Of a DNA stretch of 9,527 nt, positions 1-7,730 are shown in pieces. The stretch lies in assembly GCA_014378085.1 (NCBI GenBank), contig JACMOJ010000008.1, positions 1-9,527 of the forward strand, read 5' to 3'. Below the pieces are notes generated by a model. It saw only the letters and a program-made list of their open reading frames with translations, made no database searches and was not told where the DNA came from. The stretch is from Burkholderiales bacterium. GTDB lineage: Bacteria > Pseudomonadota > Gammaproteobacteria > Burkholderiales > Usitatibacteraceae. The position numbers were made by a program, and so were the translations under genes. The stretch's first letter is position 1. Every line of letters begins with the position of its first letter.

Positions 1-1459
1 ATCCAACGCTTGGGTGGATCATTTTGTAAAAGAGCCCACGGAGGCGGCGGCTGTTCGCGCCCGGTTCGCGACTACGCTGGCGACCGGGAAGTCGTATAAC
101 GGCCTCCGCGAAATTGTGCTCGCCAGCGGCGAAACACGTTGGTTCGCATACGCTGCCGACCCAATTCTCGATCGCGACGGGAAGGTGGTTGCGATCGTTG
201 GCTCGACCCAAGACGTTACCGAAGAACACGCCGTGCAGACTGCACTTGCGCTGAGTGAGGAGCGCTTCCGCATGATCACGGAAAACATGCAAGATATCGT
301 GACACTACACGATCCGAGCGGGCGGCTGACCTACGCCTCCCCGTCACTGCAACGCCAACTTGGCCACGGTTTCGACATTAGTACCCAGCGGATGCCCGAC
401 AACTACGTGCACCCGGACGATTTGAACCGGGTGAAACGCACCATCTCTCAGTTCATGGCCGATACACGTCCATGTACAACAATCGAGTACCGGCTGCGCA
501 AACGCGACGGTGAATACGCATGGTTAGAAACACACTGCACGCGTGTTACTCGCGGTGATCAAACACTCAGCCATTTTCAAGCGTTAACGCACGACGTCAC
601 TGATCGCAAAGCCGCTGAGCTAGCGCTGGCCAAACGCACCGATGAGCTTTCTGTCACCAACACGCTACTCGTCGAGGCGAGCACGCGACGGCAAGAACTA
701 GAGCGTCGCGTGTTGCTCTCGATTGAGAATGCATTACATCAGGTGGGCCTCGAACTACATGACGATCTCGGCCAACAACTGACTGGCATTTCCTTACTCG
801 CCAAGACGCTAGAGAATAAGCTCACTTCCTTTCCACCGCATGCAGAACGGTCGACAGCACGAGATGCGGCGCGAATTGCTGAACTGGTGAACCGTGCAAT
901 CAACCACACCCGCATGATCTCCCATGGCTTATCCCCCTACTTAAGTGGGGAGTTTGGCTTGGCTGTTGCCCTGACGCAGCTAGCCGGCGACATCGATAGC
1001 CTCGGTGTGGTTGCTTGTGTGGCCAGGATCGACGGGCGGGTAAAAGTTTCGGATGAAATCGCCGCACGAAGTCTGTTTCGGATTGCCCAAGAGGCGGCAA
1101 ACAATTCGCTAAAGCACAGCGGCGCGACACTCATACAGATCTCACTTAAAACCGTCGGCGACTATCTACAACTCACCATTGGCGATGATGGCACGAGACG
1201 CGAACTGCCGCCCGATCAAACCGACATTCAAGTCAGAGGCTGCAAAGGCTGCAAAGGCGGCAAAGGCAGCAATGGCAACGAGGCCCCCCACAGTATTAGG
1301 CATCGCTGCCAGTCAATCGGCGCGAGAGTCGCCTATCGGTACTTTGCCGGTGCCGGTACTTTTGTCTGTATTCGCTGGCAGCAACCGGCAACTGGACGCC
1401 AAGGCGACAGCCAACCCGCGACAATTAGTAACCTCGCCGACGCCGCGACGCAGTTCTAA
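1..1459 (+). CDS. PAS-domain sensor histidine kinase, HPK7/NarX-like (5' partial)
   Basis: The frame is open to the left edge, so the N-terminus is missing; residues below count from the GTG codon at 14, which is probably internal. Visible domains: the end of one PAS/PAC unit (about 29-78, ending in a DVTEEHA-type motif); a second PAS_3-like unit (about 80-200, with HPDD at 133-136, GEYAWLE and HDVTDRK); a helical linker (about 200-240); a HisKA_3 dimerisation domain with H-box ELHDDLGQQL, whose H249 is the likely phosphorylation site; and a HATPase domain with N-box QEAANNSLKHS (N364) and a G1 box at D391-D392-G393. The ATP lid is unusual: instead of the common GxGLxxM motif it has a repeat of Gly-Cys-Lys type (409-422). 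The C-terminal SIRHRCQSIGA and GTFVCIRW segments match the family. No transmembrane helix is visible in this part. It probably autophosphorylates and passes phosphate to the regulator encoded 43 bases downstream. The signal is unknown. Confidence 0.9.
   Translation, partial: SNAWVDHFVKEPTEAAAVRARFATTLATGKSYNGLREIVLASGETRWFAYAADPILDRDGKVVAIVGSTQDVTEEHAVQTALALSEERFRMITENMQDIVTLHDPSGRLTYASPSLQRQLGHGFDISTQRMPDNYVHPDDLNRVKRTISQFMADTRPCTTIEYRLRKRDGEYAWLETHCTRVTRGDQTLSHFQALTHDVTDRKAAELALAKRTDELSVTNTLLVEASTRRQELERRVLLSIENALHQVGLELHDDLGQQLTGISLLAKTLENKLTSFPPHAERSTARDAARIAELVNRAINHTRMISHGLSPYLSGEFGLAVALTQLAGDIDSLGVVACVARIDGRVKVSDEIAARSLFRIAQEAANNSLKHSGATLIQISLKTVGDYLQLTIGDDGTRRELPPDQTDIQVRGCKGCKGGKGSNGNEAPHSIRHRCQSIGARVAYRYFAGAGTFVCIRWQQPATGRQGDSQPATISNLADAATQF
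1238..1273 (+). repeat. Four imperfect 9-bp tandem repeats inside the kinase gene
   Basis: Four consecutive in-frame 9-mers read GGCTGCAAA, GGCTGCAAA, GGCGGCAAA and GGCAGCAAT, followed by a partial GGCAAC. They encode Gly-Cys-Lys, Gly-Cys-Lys, Gly-Gly-Lys and Gly-Ser-Asn. The block falls where the ATP lid of the HATPase domain is expected. The pattern suggests expansion by replication slippage. The reading frame stays intact, because family-typical C-terminal residues follow. Confidence 0.85.
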
Positions 1460-1488
1460 CGAAAAGCCACGAATTTAGTTCGACCCTT

Positions 1489-1494
1489 GGAGAG
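1489..1494 (+). promoter_or_regulatory. Ribosome binding site of the response regulator
   Basis: GGAGAG lies 8 bases before the ATG at 1503. It supports that start, which also gives a receiver domain of normal length with the acidic pair at residues 9-10. Confidence 0.75.
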
Positions 1495-1502
1495 AACCAA
1501 AG

Positions 1503-2156
1503 ATGAAGTTTCGCATTATGGTGGTAGATGATCACGCAATTGTGTTGCATGGCCTCACGCAGCTAATAAACAATTGCGCCGATCTGGAGGTGACGCTACA
1601 GGCGCAGTCGGCTGAGGTTGCGCTTGAGACGTTGCACACCAACCCACTACCGGATCTGGTTGTTACAGACATCTCGCTGCCCGGATTGTCGGGAATCGAG
1701 CTGACCAAGACGTTAACTGCAATGCATCCAACATTGCCCGTTTTGGTCTTGTCGATGCACGAAGAAATGACTCAGGGCGAACGCGCATTTCGCGCCGGCG
1801 CAAAAGGCTATATCACCAAACAGGAGGCAACCGAAAAAGTCGTGTTTGCGATCCGGCGCATTCTTGGTGGCGAGGAGCACCTCAGCGAACGCCTGCAGTT
1901 ATTGCTCCGGGGGAATGCGCGCAACAAACCAAAGAGCGGCGGCGTGTCGGTCTTATCTAGTTTGACTGATCGTGAATACGAGATTTTCCGGCTGATTGGC
2001 ATGGGAATGAGCTCGTCGGAAATTGCAACAAAGCTGACCCGTAGCGTGAAGACGGTGGAAGCACACCGCGCAAACCTAAAACAGAAACTTGGCTTGCGCA
2101 ACGCCATCGCACTCAACAGATTTGCGTCCAACTACGCGGATCGTGAGCGAATCTAA
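1503..2156 (+). CDS. NarL/FixJ-family response regulator (receiver + LuxR-type HTH)
   Basis: This is a 217-residue two-domain regulator of typical length. The receiver (about 3-120) has the acidic pair D9-D10, phospho-acceptor D56 in the PDLVVTDISLPG motif, switch residue S84 and conserved K106 in KGYITK. The C-terminal LuxR-type helix-turn-helix (about 153-205) begins LTDREYEIFRLIGMG and contains the recognition-helix region SVKTVEAHRANLKQKLGL. All residues expected for phosphorylation-controlled DNA binding are present. The gene starts 43 bases after the kinase stop, so the two are very likely co-transcribed and form a cognate pair. By family, phosphorylation would drive dimerisation and binding to target promoters. 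The targets cannot be told from the sequence. The organisation resembles NarL, UvrY/GacA and similar regulators, but I do not assign it to any of them. Confidence 0.95.
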   Translation: MKFRIMVVDDHAIVLHGLTQLINNCADLEVTLQAQSAEVALETLHTNPLPDLVVTDISLPGLSGIELTKTLTAMHPTLPVLVLSMHEEMTQGERAFRAGAKGYITKQEATEKVVFAIRRILGGEEHLSERLQLLLRGNARNKPKSGGVSVLSSLTDREYEIFRLIGMGMSSSEIATKLTRSVKTVEAHRANLKQKLGLRNAIALNRFASNYADRERI

Positions 2157-2170
2157 TCCGGGCCGGCTGC

Positions 2171-2206
2171 GGAGCGGAGGGACGGGTGGGGTGAGGTGGC
2201 GGTGGG
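2171..2206 (+). other. G-rich run downstream of the response regulator
   Basis: The plus strand is strongly G-biased here, with G tracts at 2179-2181, 2184-2186, 2188-2191 and 2204-2206 and several GG pairs between. A two-tetrad G-quadruplex is possible. A three-tetrad one would need a 12-base third loop. It lies in the probable 3' untranslated part of the regulator transcript. Function is unknown. Confidence 0.4.
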
Positions 2207-2324
2207 ATGAATTCAGGTGAAGATATGCCTCTAGGTGTTTGCGGGGACGCCAAGATAAACTCGGTTGCGATCCGAGTGCTTGGATGGCCGCGAGGCTTAG
2301 TCTCCCAGAAGTCTTCCGCCAAAT

Positions 2325-2352
2325 AAAAAAGCCGACTTGCGTCGGCTTTTTT
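2325..2352. terminator. Bidirectional rho-independent terminator between the convergent operons
   Basis: A perfect inverted repeat: six A, the stem GCCGAC (2331-2336), a TTGC loop (2337-2340), GTCGGC (2341-2346) and six T. Read from either strand it gives a GC stem followed by a U tract. It lies 9 bases beyond the rplQ stop, so it ends the ribosomal operon, and it is also the first clear terminator after the plus-strand kinase/regulator pair. Confidence 0.93.
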
Positions 2353-2361
2353 GCTTCAAAA

Positions 2362-2763
2362 CTAGGCCGCAGCCTTCTCTTCAACGTCGGGGGCTTCACT
2401 TACGATTGGACGATCCACCAGTTCTACAAGTGCCATAGGAGCATTGTCACCCTGACGGAAACCAAACTTGAGAATACGAAGGTATCCGCCTTTACGCTCT
2501 TTGTAACGTGGACCAAGTTCAGCGAACAACTTAACCACAATATCGCGATCGCGCAACCGATCAAACGCCAAGCGCTTGTTTGCCAGCGTTGCTTCTTTGC
2601 CAAGGGTAATCAACGGCTCTGCGACACGACGTAATTCTTTGGCTTTCGGCAGCGTTGTCTTGATGACTTCGTGCAAGAAAAGCGAGTTGGTCATGTTGCG
2701 CAACATCGCTAGGCGGTGTGAGCTGGTTTTGTTTAGTTTTCGGAGACCGTGACGGTGACGCAT
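2362..2763 (-). CDS. rplQ: 50S ribosomal protein L17
   Basis: This 133-residue protein begins [17 protein letters not shown], the diagnostic L17 N-terminus, and has the family segments [21 protein letters not shown] and GGYLRILK. L17 is a large-subunit protein lining the region near the peptide exit tunnel. The length is slightly above the E. coli protein owing to an acidic and alanine-rich C-terminal tail ([11 protein letters not shown]), as is common in L17. It is the last gene of the cluster, 84 bases after rpoA, the largest gap in the operon, with an AAAGGA ribosome binding site before the ATG. The rho-independent terminator follows within 9 bases of the TAG stop. Confidence 0.98.
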   Translation of the reverse strand: MRHRHGLRKLNKTSSHRLAMLRNMTNSLFLHEVIKTTLPKAKELRRVAEPLITLGKEATLANKRLAFDRLRDRDIVVKLFAELGPRYKERKGGYLRILKFGFRQGDNAPMALVELVDRPIVSEAPDVEEKAAA

Positions 2764-2847
2764 AGTAAATTTCCTTTGTTCTCTTGGCCGTTTTGCTCAG
2801 TGGAAACCAAGCCAGCCTTGTTATCGTTATGGGTTGTAGATAAAAAA

Positions 2848-3825
2848 TTACTTCATTACACCAGTAGCTGGCCAATTTTCGAGTTTCATCCCGAGCGTCA
2901 GGCCCTTGCTAGCGAGGACTTCTTTGATTTCGTTGAGCGACTTGCGACCCAGGTTAGGTGTCTTAAGCAGTTCGTTCTCGGTGCGCTGAATCAAATCACC
3001 GATGTAGTAAATGTTTTCGGCCTTCAAACAATTAGCCGAACGCACGGTGAGTTCAAGATCATCAACTGGCTGAAGTAGCATCGGATCGACTTGCGGCGAT
3101 TTTGCTTCCTCAGCCTGCATAGGCGTACCTTGCAAGTCAGCAAACACTGATAGCTGGTCAACCAGCACGCGCGCCGCGTAGCGAACTGCCTCTTCCGGCT
3201 CGATAGAGCCGTTAGTTTCAATATCCATCACCAGTCGGTCAAGATCGGTACGTTGTTCAACGCGCGCGCTTTCCACTGCGTATGAGACACGACGCACCGG
3301 CGAGTAGGACGCATCAAGAAGAATGGAACCAATGGTGCGGCCCTCATCATTGCGGCGTGCCGTAGCAGCAACGTAGCCACGACCCTTCTCGACTTTGATT
3401 TGCATGTCGATCTTGCCGCCAGCGGTGAGGTTGGCAATGACGTGGTCTGGATTGACGATTTCAACATCATGCGATTGCTCAATGTCAGCGCCGGTCACAG
3501 GGCCCGGCGTCGACTTCTTGAGTTTAAGCGTCGTATCGGCACGGTTGTGCAACTTAAGCACCAGGCCCTTGAGATTCAACAGGATATCAACCACGTCTTC
3601 TTGCACGCCTTCGATGGTTGAATATTCGTGCAACACGCCCGAAATCTTGACTTCGGTGGGTGCATAACCGGGCATGGAGGACAACAGAATGCGACGAAGC
3701 GCATTACCCAGTGTGTGGCCATAACCGCGCTCAAACGGCTCCATCACGACTTTTGCGTGAGCTGGAGAAATGTTTTCGACGTCGATGATGCGCGGCTTCA
3801 GGAAAGTCGTGGCATTGCTTTGCAT
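2848..3825 (-). CDS. rpoA: DNA-directed RNA polymerase subunit alpha
   Basis: The 325-residue alpha subunit forms the dimer scaffold on which RNA polymerase assembles and contacts upstream promoter DNA and activators. The N-terminal domain (about 1-232) has the dimerisation/assembly motif [20 protein letters not shown] (31-50) and the [20 protein letters not shown] segment (175-194). A short flexible linker (about 233-250) precedes the C-terminal domain (about 251-320). Its [15 protein letters not shown] and [15 protein letters not shown] motifs carry R262, N265, G293 and K295, matching the UP-element-binding residues of E. coli (R265, N268, G296, K298, shifted by three). The start has GAGG 9 bases upstream. 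It lies 62 bases after rpsD, in a gap holding a strong hairpin, and before rplQ, the standard alpha-operon order. No unusual substitution was seen. Confidence 0.99.
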   Translation of the reverse strand: MQSNATTFLKPRIIDVENISPAHAKVVMEPFERGYGHTLGNALRRILLSSMPGYAPTEVKISGVLHEYSTIEGVQEDVVDILLNLKGLVLKLHNRADTTLKLKKSTPGPVTGADIEQSHDVEIVNPDHVIANLTAGGKIDMQIKVEKGRGYVAATARRNDEGRTIGSILLDASYSPVRRVSYAVESARVEQRTDLDRLVMDIETNGSIEPEEAVRYAARVLVDQLSVFADLQGTPMQAEEAKSPQVDPMLLQPVDDLELTVRSANCLKAENIYYIGDLIQRTENELLKTPNLGRKSLNEIKEVLASKGLTLGMKLENWPATGVMK

Positions 3826-3850
3826 TGACGAGGGCCTCTATAGATTAACG

Positions 3851-3874
3851 CGCGCCGTGGCGTCCCACGGCGCG
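3851..3874 (-). other. Strong GC hairpin between rpsD and rpoA
   Basis: The arms 3851-3860 (CGCGCCGTGG) and 3865-3874 (CCACGGCGCG) are perfectly complementary, with a 4-base loop that reads GACG in the transcript. It begins 13 bases after the rpsD stop and ends 25 bases before the rpoA start. No U tract follows, so it is not a canonical terminator. It could be an RNA-processing or stability element, or could limit ribosome read-through between S4 and alpha. The role is inferred; the structure is directly visible. Confidence 0.7.
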
Positions 3875-3887
3875 GGGATGAAACGGA

Positions 3888-4508
3888 TTACTTCGAGTAA
3901 AGTTCGACGACGAGCTGCTCGTTAATGTCTGCAGCAAACTCTTGACGATCCGGTAGCGTCTTAAACACGCCCGCGAATTTTTTCGTATCGACTTCTACCC
4001 AGTTCGGGAAGCCATTGGCTTCAGCAAGCTTGAGCGCGTCTAGAACACGCAACTGCTTCTGCGCTTTTTCTTTGAGCGACACAACATCATTTGGTTTCAA
4101 CAGGTAAGACGGGATATTGACCGGCTTGCCATTGACCAAAATACCGCAGTGGCTCACCAACTGACGCGCTTCTGCGCGCGTCGAGCCAAAACCCATACGG
4201 TATACGGCGTTATCTAGGCGTGACTCAAGCAACTGCAAGAGATTCTCACCAGTCGCCCCCTTACGACGCTCAGCTTCAGCGAAGTACGTGCGGAACTGGC
4301 GCTCCAGCACGCCATACATGCGACGAATTTTTTGCTTCTCGCGAAGCTGCGTACCGTACTCAGATACGCGTGACTGTTTCGCGCCATGCTGCCCCGGACG
4401 CGATTCAAGTTTGCACTTCGAGTCGAGCGGACGACGCGCGCTCTTCAGGAAGAGATCAGTACCCTCGCGACGCGAGAGCTTACATTTAGGACCAATATAA
4501 CGTGCCAT
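3888..4508 (-). CDS. rpsD: 30S ribosomal protein S4
   Basis: The 206-residue length is the bacterial norm. It begins [23 protein letters not shown] and has the S4 core [32 protein letters not shown], the S4 RNA-binding domain (about 95-160), and an ELYSK C-terminus. S4 is a primary assembly protein binding the 5' domain of 16S rRNA and, in enterobacteria, the autogenous repressor of the alpha operon. Of the four-cysteine zinc cluster found in some bacterial S4 proteins, only C9 and C32 are present, so this is the zinc-free form. The gene starts 20 bases after rpsK with a modest AAGAGA ribosome binding site. No mutation typical of error-prone (ram) alleles was identifiable by eye. Confidence 0.98.
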   Translation of the reverse strand: MARYIGPKCKLSRREGTDLFLKSARRPLDSKCKLESRPGQHGAKQSRVSEYGTQLREKQKIRRMYGVLERQFRTYFAEAERRKGATGENLLQLLESRLDNAVYRMGFGSTRAEARQLVSHCGILVNGKPVNIPSYLLKPNDVVSLKEKAQKQLRVLDALKLAEANGFPNWVEVDTKKFAGVFKTLPDRQEFAADINEQLVVELYSK

Positions 4509-4528
4509 GTGGATATCTCTTTTGCGAA

Positions 4529-4927
4529 TTACATGCGACGACGCTTGGGTGGACGGCAGCCGTTGTGCGGTACTGGCGTGACATCAGCGATCGACATGAT
4601 CTTGATGCCCAACGCGTTCAGCGCACGTACAGCCGATTCACGGCCCGGGCCGGGGCCCTTGATGCGGACTTCAAGATTCTTGATGCCACATTCCTGCGCG
4701 GCCTTACCAGCAGCCTCGGCTGCGATCTGCGCCGCGAAAGGAGTGGATTTTCTTGAACCCTTAAAGCCAGCGCCGCCTGACGTCGCCCACGACAGGGCAT
4801 TACCCTGACGGTCGGTGATCGTAATGATGGTGTTGTTGAACGACGCGTGAATGTGCGCGATGCCTTCCGACACATTCTTTTTCACTTTCTTGCGAACGCG
4901 TGTTGCTGCAGCAGTCGGTTTAACCAT
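4529..4927 (-). CDS. rpsK: 30S ribosomal protein S11
   Basis: This 132-residue protein carries the S11 hallmarks: [18 protein letters not shown] (22-39), [14 protein letters not shown] (58-71), [13 protein letters not shown] (91-103) and the C-terminal [16 protein letters not shown]11 forms part of the platform of the 30S subunit and contacts mRNA near the E site. The Asn-Gly pair at N122-G123 is at the site that becomes isoaspartate in E. coli S11. The N-terminal extension is basic ([10 protein letters not shown]), as usual in Proteobacteria. It starts 24 bases after rpsM with a GAGGT ribosome binding site. Confidence 0.98.
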   Translation of the reverse strand: MVKPTAAATRVRKKVKKNVSEGIAHIHASFNNTIITITDRQGNALSWATSGGAGFKGSRKSTPFAAQIAAEAAGKAAQECGIKNLEVRIKGPGPGRESAVRALNALGIKIMSIADVTPVPHNGCRPPKRRRM

Positions 4928-4951
4928 TATGTGTACCTCGTTTCCGAAACT

Positions 4952-5314
4952 TTATTTCGCCAAGCGAACAGCTTTGCGTGGTCCCTTGCGGGTGCGCGCG
5001 TTGGTGCGGGTGCGCTGACCACGAACTGGCAGCCCTTTGCGATGACGAGTGCCACGATAACAACCGAGGTCCATAAGACGCTTGATTGACATCGAAATTT
5101 CACGTCGCAAATCTCCCTCGACGGTGACTTTGCCAATCTGCTCGCGCAGTTTGTCCATGTCGCTATCGTTAAGATCTTTGATTTTTGCAGAACCGCTCAC
5201 GCCGGCAGCTTCACAGATCTTCTGCGCGGTATGACGACCAATGCCGTAGATCGCCGTTAGCGCAATCTCTGCATGTTGATGATTTGGAATGTTTACACCA
5301 GCAATACGTGCCAT
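4952..5314 (-). CDS. rpsM: 30S ribosomal protein S13
   Basis: This 120-residue protein begins [20 protein letters not shown] and includes the helix-hairpin-helix-like segment [16 protein letters not shown] (24-39) and the conserved C-terminal [21 protein letters not shown]13 sits in the head of the 30S subunit, bridges to the 50S subunit through S13-L5, and its basic tail ([13 protein letters not shown]) approaches P-site tRNA. It starts only 12 bases after rpmJ with an AGG ribosome binding site in that gap. In E. coli the S4-responsive pseudoknot lies just before rpsM; here there is no leader of comparable length, so translational control, if present, must involve the rpmJ coding region. Confidence 0.98.
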   Translation of the reverse strand: MARIAGVNIPNHQHAEIALTAIYGIGRHTAQKICEAAGVSGSAKIKDLNDSDMDKLREQIGKVTVEGDLRREISMSIKRLMDLGCYRGTRHRKGLPVRGQRTRTNARTRKGPRKAVRLAK

Positions 5315-5326
5315 GATGGATAACCT

Positions 5327-5440
5327 TTAGCCTTGACGTTGCTTATGACGCGGATCTTTGCAGATGACGCGCAAAACACCTTTGCGGCGCACCAACTTGC
5401 AATTGCGACAGATTTTTTTGACAGATGCCTGAACTCGCAT
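5327..5440 (-). CDS. rpmJ: 50S ribosomal protein L36, zinc-binding type
   Basis: This 37-codon gene reads [17 protein letters not shown] and ends DPRHKQRQG. It carries the complete zinc ribbon of the C+ form, with C11, C14, C27 and H32. L36 is the smallest large-subunit protein and stabilises the 23S rRNA around helices near the L16 region; the C+ form needs zinc and in many bacteria has a zinc-free paralogue elsewhere in the genome. A strong AGGAG ribosome binding site precedes the ATG, in the 24-base gap after infA. The position between infA and rpsM is the normal betaproteobacterial order. Confidence 0.98.
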   Translation of the reverse strand: MRVQASVKKICRNCKLVRRKGVLRVICKDPRHKQRQG

Positions 5441-5464
5441 TTCTTTCTCCTAGCTATCCGTCGC

Positions 5465-5683
5465 CTATTTGGCGCGGAAGGTAATACGTGCCTTCGTTAA
5501 ATCGTAGGGCGAAATTTCAACAGTGACTTTGTCCCCAGGCAAAATGCGAATGTAGTGCATACGCATCTTTCCAGAGATATGACCTAACACGACATGCCCG
5601 TTTTCCAACTTCACCCGGAACATTGCGTTCGGCAATGTTTCCTGGATTACGCCCTGCATTTCAATCGTTTCTTCTTTTGACAT
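5465..5683 (-). CDS. infA: Translation initiation factor IF-1
   Basis: The 72-residue length is the family norm. It is a single OB-fold domain beginning [20 protein letters not shown], with the S1-like core [20 protein letters not shown], the segment [14 protein letters not shown], and the ending [17 protein letters not shown]-1 occupies the A site of the 30S subunit during initiation and assists IF-2 and IF-3. I chose the ATG at 5683 because it gives the standard N-terminus. A longer reading from 5773 would overlap secY by 59 bases and add 30 residues without family resemblance. The ribosome binding site is weak: AAGGGA lies about 14 bases upstream. The gap to secY is 31 bases. infA at this place in the cluster argues for a betaproteobacterium. 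Confidence 0.97.
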   Translation of the reverse strand: MSKEETIEMQGVIQETLPNAMFRVKLENGHVVLGHISGKMRMHYIRILPGDKVTVEISPYDLTKARITFRAK

Positions 5684-5714
5684 TAATCTGCTACCGATCC
5701 CTTTTCGCTTAAGC

Positions 5715-7037
5715 TTACCGAACAGGGAAGCCTGCGCCGCCTTTGAAGTTTGCCTTCTTAAGCAGGCTTTCATACTGGTGAGACATCAAGTACGCCTGCA
5801 TCTGCGCCATGAAATCCATTGTGGTCACAACGATAATCAATAGGGACGTTCCACCAAAGTAGAACGGCACATTCCAACGCATGTGTAAGAATTCGGGAAG
5901 CAAGCAAACCGCGGTAATGTAGGCGGCACCCACTAACGTAAGTCTCATCAAAATTTTGTCAATGTAACGTGCGGTTTGGTCGCCCGGACGAATACCAGGT
6001 ACAAACGCGCCACTCTTCTTCAAATTCTCTGCGGTTTCCTTGGAGTTAAAAACCAACGCCGTGTAGAAAAAGCAGAAGAAAATAATTGCCGCCGCATAAA
6101 GCATTGTGTAAAGCGGCTGACCCGGCGCTAACGCAGCACCCAAATCCTTAAGCCAAACCATCTGGTCACCTTGACCGAACCAGCCTGCGACAGTGGCCGG
6201 AAACAGGATAATCGATGACGCAAAAATCGGCGGTATCACACCCGCCATGTTTAACTTCAGCGGCAAATGGGAAGCTTGTCCGCCATAAAGCTTATTGCCG
6301 ACTTGGCGCTTCGCATAATTAACCAAAATTTTCCGCTGGCCACGCTCAACGAAAACAACGAAATAAGTGACCAATACAACCAACGCCAAAATAAACAAGA
6401 ACGCTGGAATCGACATCGTTCCGTTGTTAACCAACTCCATCGTGCCACCAATCGCACCTGGCAGGCCGGCAACGATGCCAGAGAAAATAATCAGCGAGAT
6501 ACCATTACCAATGCCGCGTTCCGTAATTTGCTCACCCAACCACATCAGGAACATCGTGCCGGTTAACAATGTCACTACCGTTACGAAACGGAACATCATC
6601 CCTGGGTCGATGACCAACCCTTGTTGTGATTCAAGCGCAATCGAAATTCCGACCCCTTGAAATAACGCAAGTGCAACCGTCCCATACCGTGTGTACTGCG
6701 TAATCTTCCGACGACCGGCTTCACCTTCTTTTTTCAATGCCTCAAGCTGCGGGGAGACAACAGTCAAAAGCTGCATGATGATTGATGCAGAAATGTAGGG
6801 CATGATTCCAAGTGCAAACACCGAGAAGCGCGACAATGCCCCACCCGAGAACATGTTGAACATGCCCAAGATGCCCCCGCCCTGCGTATCGAACAACTTG
6901 GCGAGCTGCACTGGGTCGATTCCCGGCACCGGAATATGTGTGCCAATACGGAATACGATCAATGCAAGTACCAAGAAAATCAAGCGACGCTTAAGGTCGC
7001 CCATTTTTCCGATCGCTGCTAATGGATTTGTAGCCAA
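5715..7037 (-). CDS. secY: Protein translocase subunit SecY
   Basis: The 440-residue protein is the channel-forming subunit of the SecYEG translocon in the inner membrane. Ten hydrophobic segments can be seen at about 18-36, 71-95, 117-137, 150-170, 178-197, 211-231, 268-288, 309-330, 363-383 and 392-411. The plug region is [17 protein letters not shown] (54-70). Other conserved elements are [15 protein letters not shown] (171-185), the cytosolic [19 protein letters not shown] loop (229-247) and [15 protein letters not shown] (346-360), which lies in the loop that contacts ribosome and SecA. The start is TTG at 7037, supported by AGGGA 7 bases upstream and by the usual MA-x-NP-type N-terminus. 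The next in-frame Met, at residue 12, would remove conserved N-terminal residues. It follows rplO after 32 bases. Confidence 0.98.
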   Translation of the reverse strand: MATNPLAAIGKMGDLKRRLIFLVLALIVFRIGTHIPVPGIDPVQLAKLFDTQGGGILGMFNMFSGGALSRFSVFALGIMPYISASIIMQLLTVVSPQLEALKKEGEAGRRKITQYTRYGTVALALFQGVGISIALESQQGLVIDPGMMFRFVTVVTLLTGTMFLMWLGEQITERGIGNGISLIIFSGIVAGLPGAIGGTMELVNNGTMSIPAFLFILALVVLVTYFVVFVERGQRKILVNYAKRQVGNKLYGGQASHLPLKLNMAGVIPPIFASSIILFPATVAGWFGQGDQMVWLKDLGAALAPGQPLYTMLYAAAIIFFCFFYTALVFNSKETAENLKKSGAFVPGIRPGDQTARYIDKILMRLTLVGAAYITAVCLLPEFLHMRWNVPFYFGGTSLLIIVVTTMDFMAQMQAYLMSHQYESLLKKANFKGGAGFPVR

Positions 7038-7044
7038 ACGTGTA

Positions 7045-7049
7045 TCCCT
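7045..7049 (-). promoter_or_regulatory. Ribosome binding site that fixes the secY TTG start
   Basis: AGGGA on the minus strand lies 7 bases before the TTG at 7037. No in-frame ATG or GTG was seen in the rplO-secY gap, so the site supports the TTG as the genuine start. Confidence 0.7.
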
Positions 7050-7069
7050 AGTCCTAAATTCGTCGTCAA

Positions 7070-7516
7070 TTACGCAGCAGGTGCGGCTTCGATAGAACCG
7101 CCAGCGGCCTCAATGGCAGCCCTCGCGCCCTTCGTCACGCCAATCCCAACCAATTTGACTTGCTTGGCGATGCTTCCAGACAAAAACACCTTGGCACCAA
7201 GCGCACTTGGTGAAATAACATTAGCCTGCTTTAACACAGCCAAGTCGATCGTGTCGACCGGCAACATGGCGATTTCTGACAAACGAACTTGTGCAGTATC
7301 GTAACGCGTCAAGGAGACAAAGCCGCGTTTTGGCAGCCGACGCTGCAAAGGCATTTGACCGCCCTCAAAGCCGACTTTATGAAATCCGCCTGAACGGGAT
7401 TTCTGACCTTTGTGACCACGACCAGCGGTCTTACCCAAACCAGAACCAATGCCGCGACCGACGCGACGACGGTTCTTTTTTGAACCCTCAGCGGGTTTAA
7501 TGTCATTTAAATCCAT
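7070..7516 (-). CDS. rplO: 50S ribosomal protein L15
   Basis: This 148-residue protein has the glycine- and arginine-rich N-terminal extension typical of L15 ([28 protein letters not shown], within 16-43), which threads into 23S rRNA. It is followed by [18 protein letters not shown] (49-66) and a C-terminal globular part ending [17 protein letters not shown]15 is a late-assembling large-subunit protein. The start lies only 5 bases after the rpmD stop, so its ribosome binding site overlaps the end of rpmD, suggesting translational coupling. secY follows directly, as in most bacteria. Confidence 0.98.
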   Translation of the reverse strand: MDLNDIKPAEGSKKNRRRVGRGIGSGLGKTAGRGHKGQKSRSGGFHKVGFEGGQMPLQRRLPKRGFVSLTRYDTAQVRLSEIAMLPVDTIDLAVLKQANVISPSALGAKVFLSGSIAKQVKLVGIGVTKGARAAIEAAGGSIEAAPAA

Positions 7517-7521
7517 GATTC

Positions 7522-7707
7522 TTAGCCTTCAACTTGGAGCATATAGCTCACTTTGTTGATCATGCCGCGATTCGCGGGCGTGTCAATAACAGTGACGGTG
7601 TGGTGCAATCTTTTCAAGCCCAGGCCACGAACACAGGCCTTGTGCGCCTCAAGACGACCAATCGTGCTTTTACGAAGCGTTACTGTGATGGTTTTCTGGT
7701 TAGTCAT
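7522..7707 (-). CDS. rpmD: 50S ribosomal protein L30
   Basis: This 61-residue protein has the compact L30 fold, recognisable from [32 protein letters not shown] and [16 protein letters not shown]30 is a small, non-universal large-subunit protein that is regularly found between rpsE and rplO. A GGAG ribosome binding site stands in the 23-base gap after rpsE. The length matches the usual bacterial form of about 60 residues. Confidence 0.97.
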   Translation of the reverse strand: MTNQKTITVTLRKSTIGRLEAHKACVRGLGLKRLHHTVTVIDTPANRGMINKVSYMLQVEG

Positions 7708-7730
7708 GCGATTTTCTCCGTACGCCCCGA

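Noticed and set aside
1179..1478. A possible frameshift or overlapping gene at the end of the kinase
   Set aside because: The alternative frame is low-complexity and unlike any family, while the main frame continues with conserved kinase C-terminal motifs.
2259..2277. Stem ACTCGG/CCGAGT with a 7-base loop in the intergenic region
   Set aside because: Only six base pairs and no U tract; likely chance next to the much stronger terminator.
2239..2634. Plus-strand reading frame across the terminator and rplQ
   Set aside because: It runs through the terminator hairpin and is mostly antisense to rplQ; no family resemblance.
3395..3667. Plus-strand reading frames antisense to rpoA
   Set aside because: They are shadows of the well-supported rpoA coding frame and have no recognisable domain.
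3835..3850. TATAGA-like -10 element before rpoA
   Set aside because: The expected -35 position falls within the hairpin and shows no match; a single hexamer is not enough to call a promoter.
5684..5773. A 30-residue N-terminal extension of IF-1
   Set aside because: It overlaps the end of secY by 59 bases and does not resemble IF-1; the ATG at 5683 gives the standard 72-residue protein.
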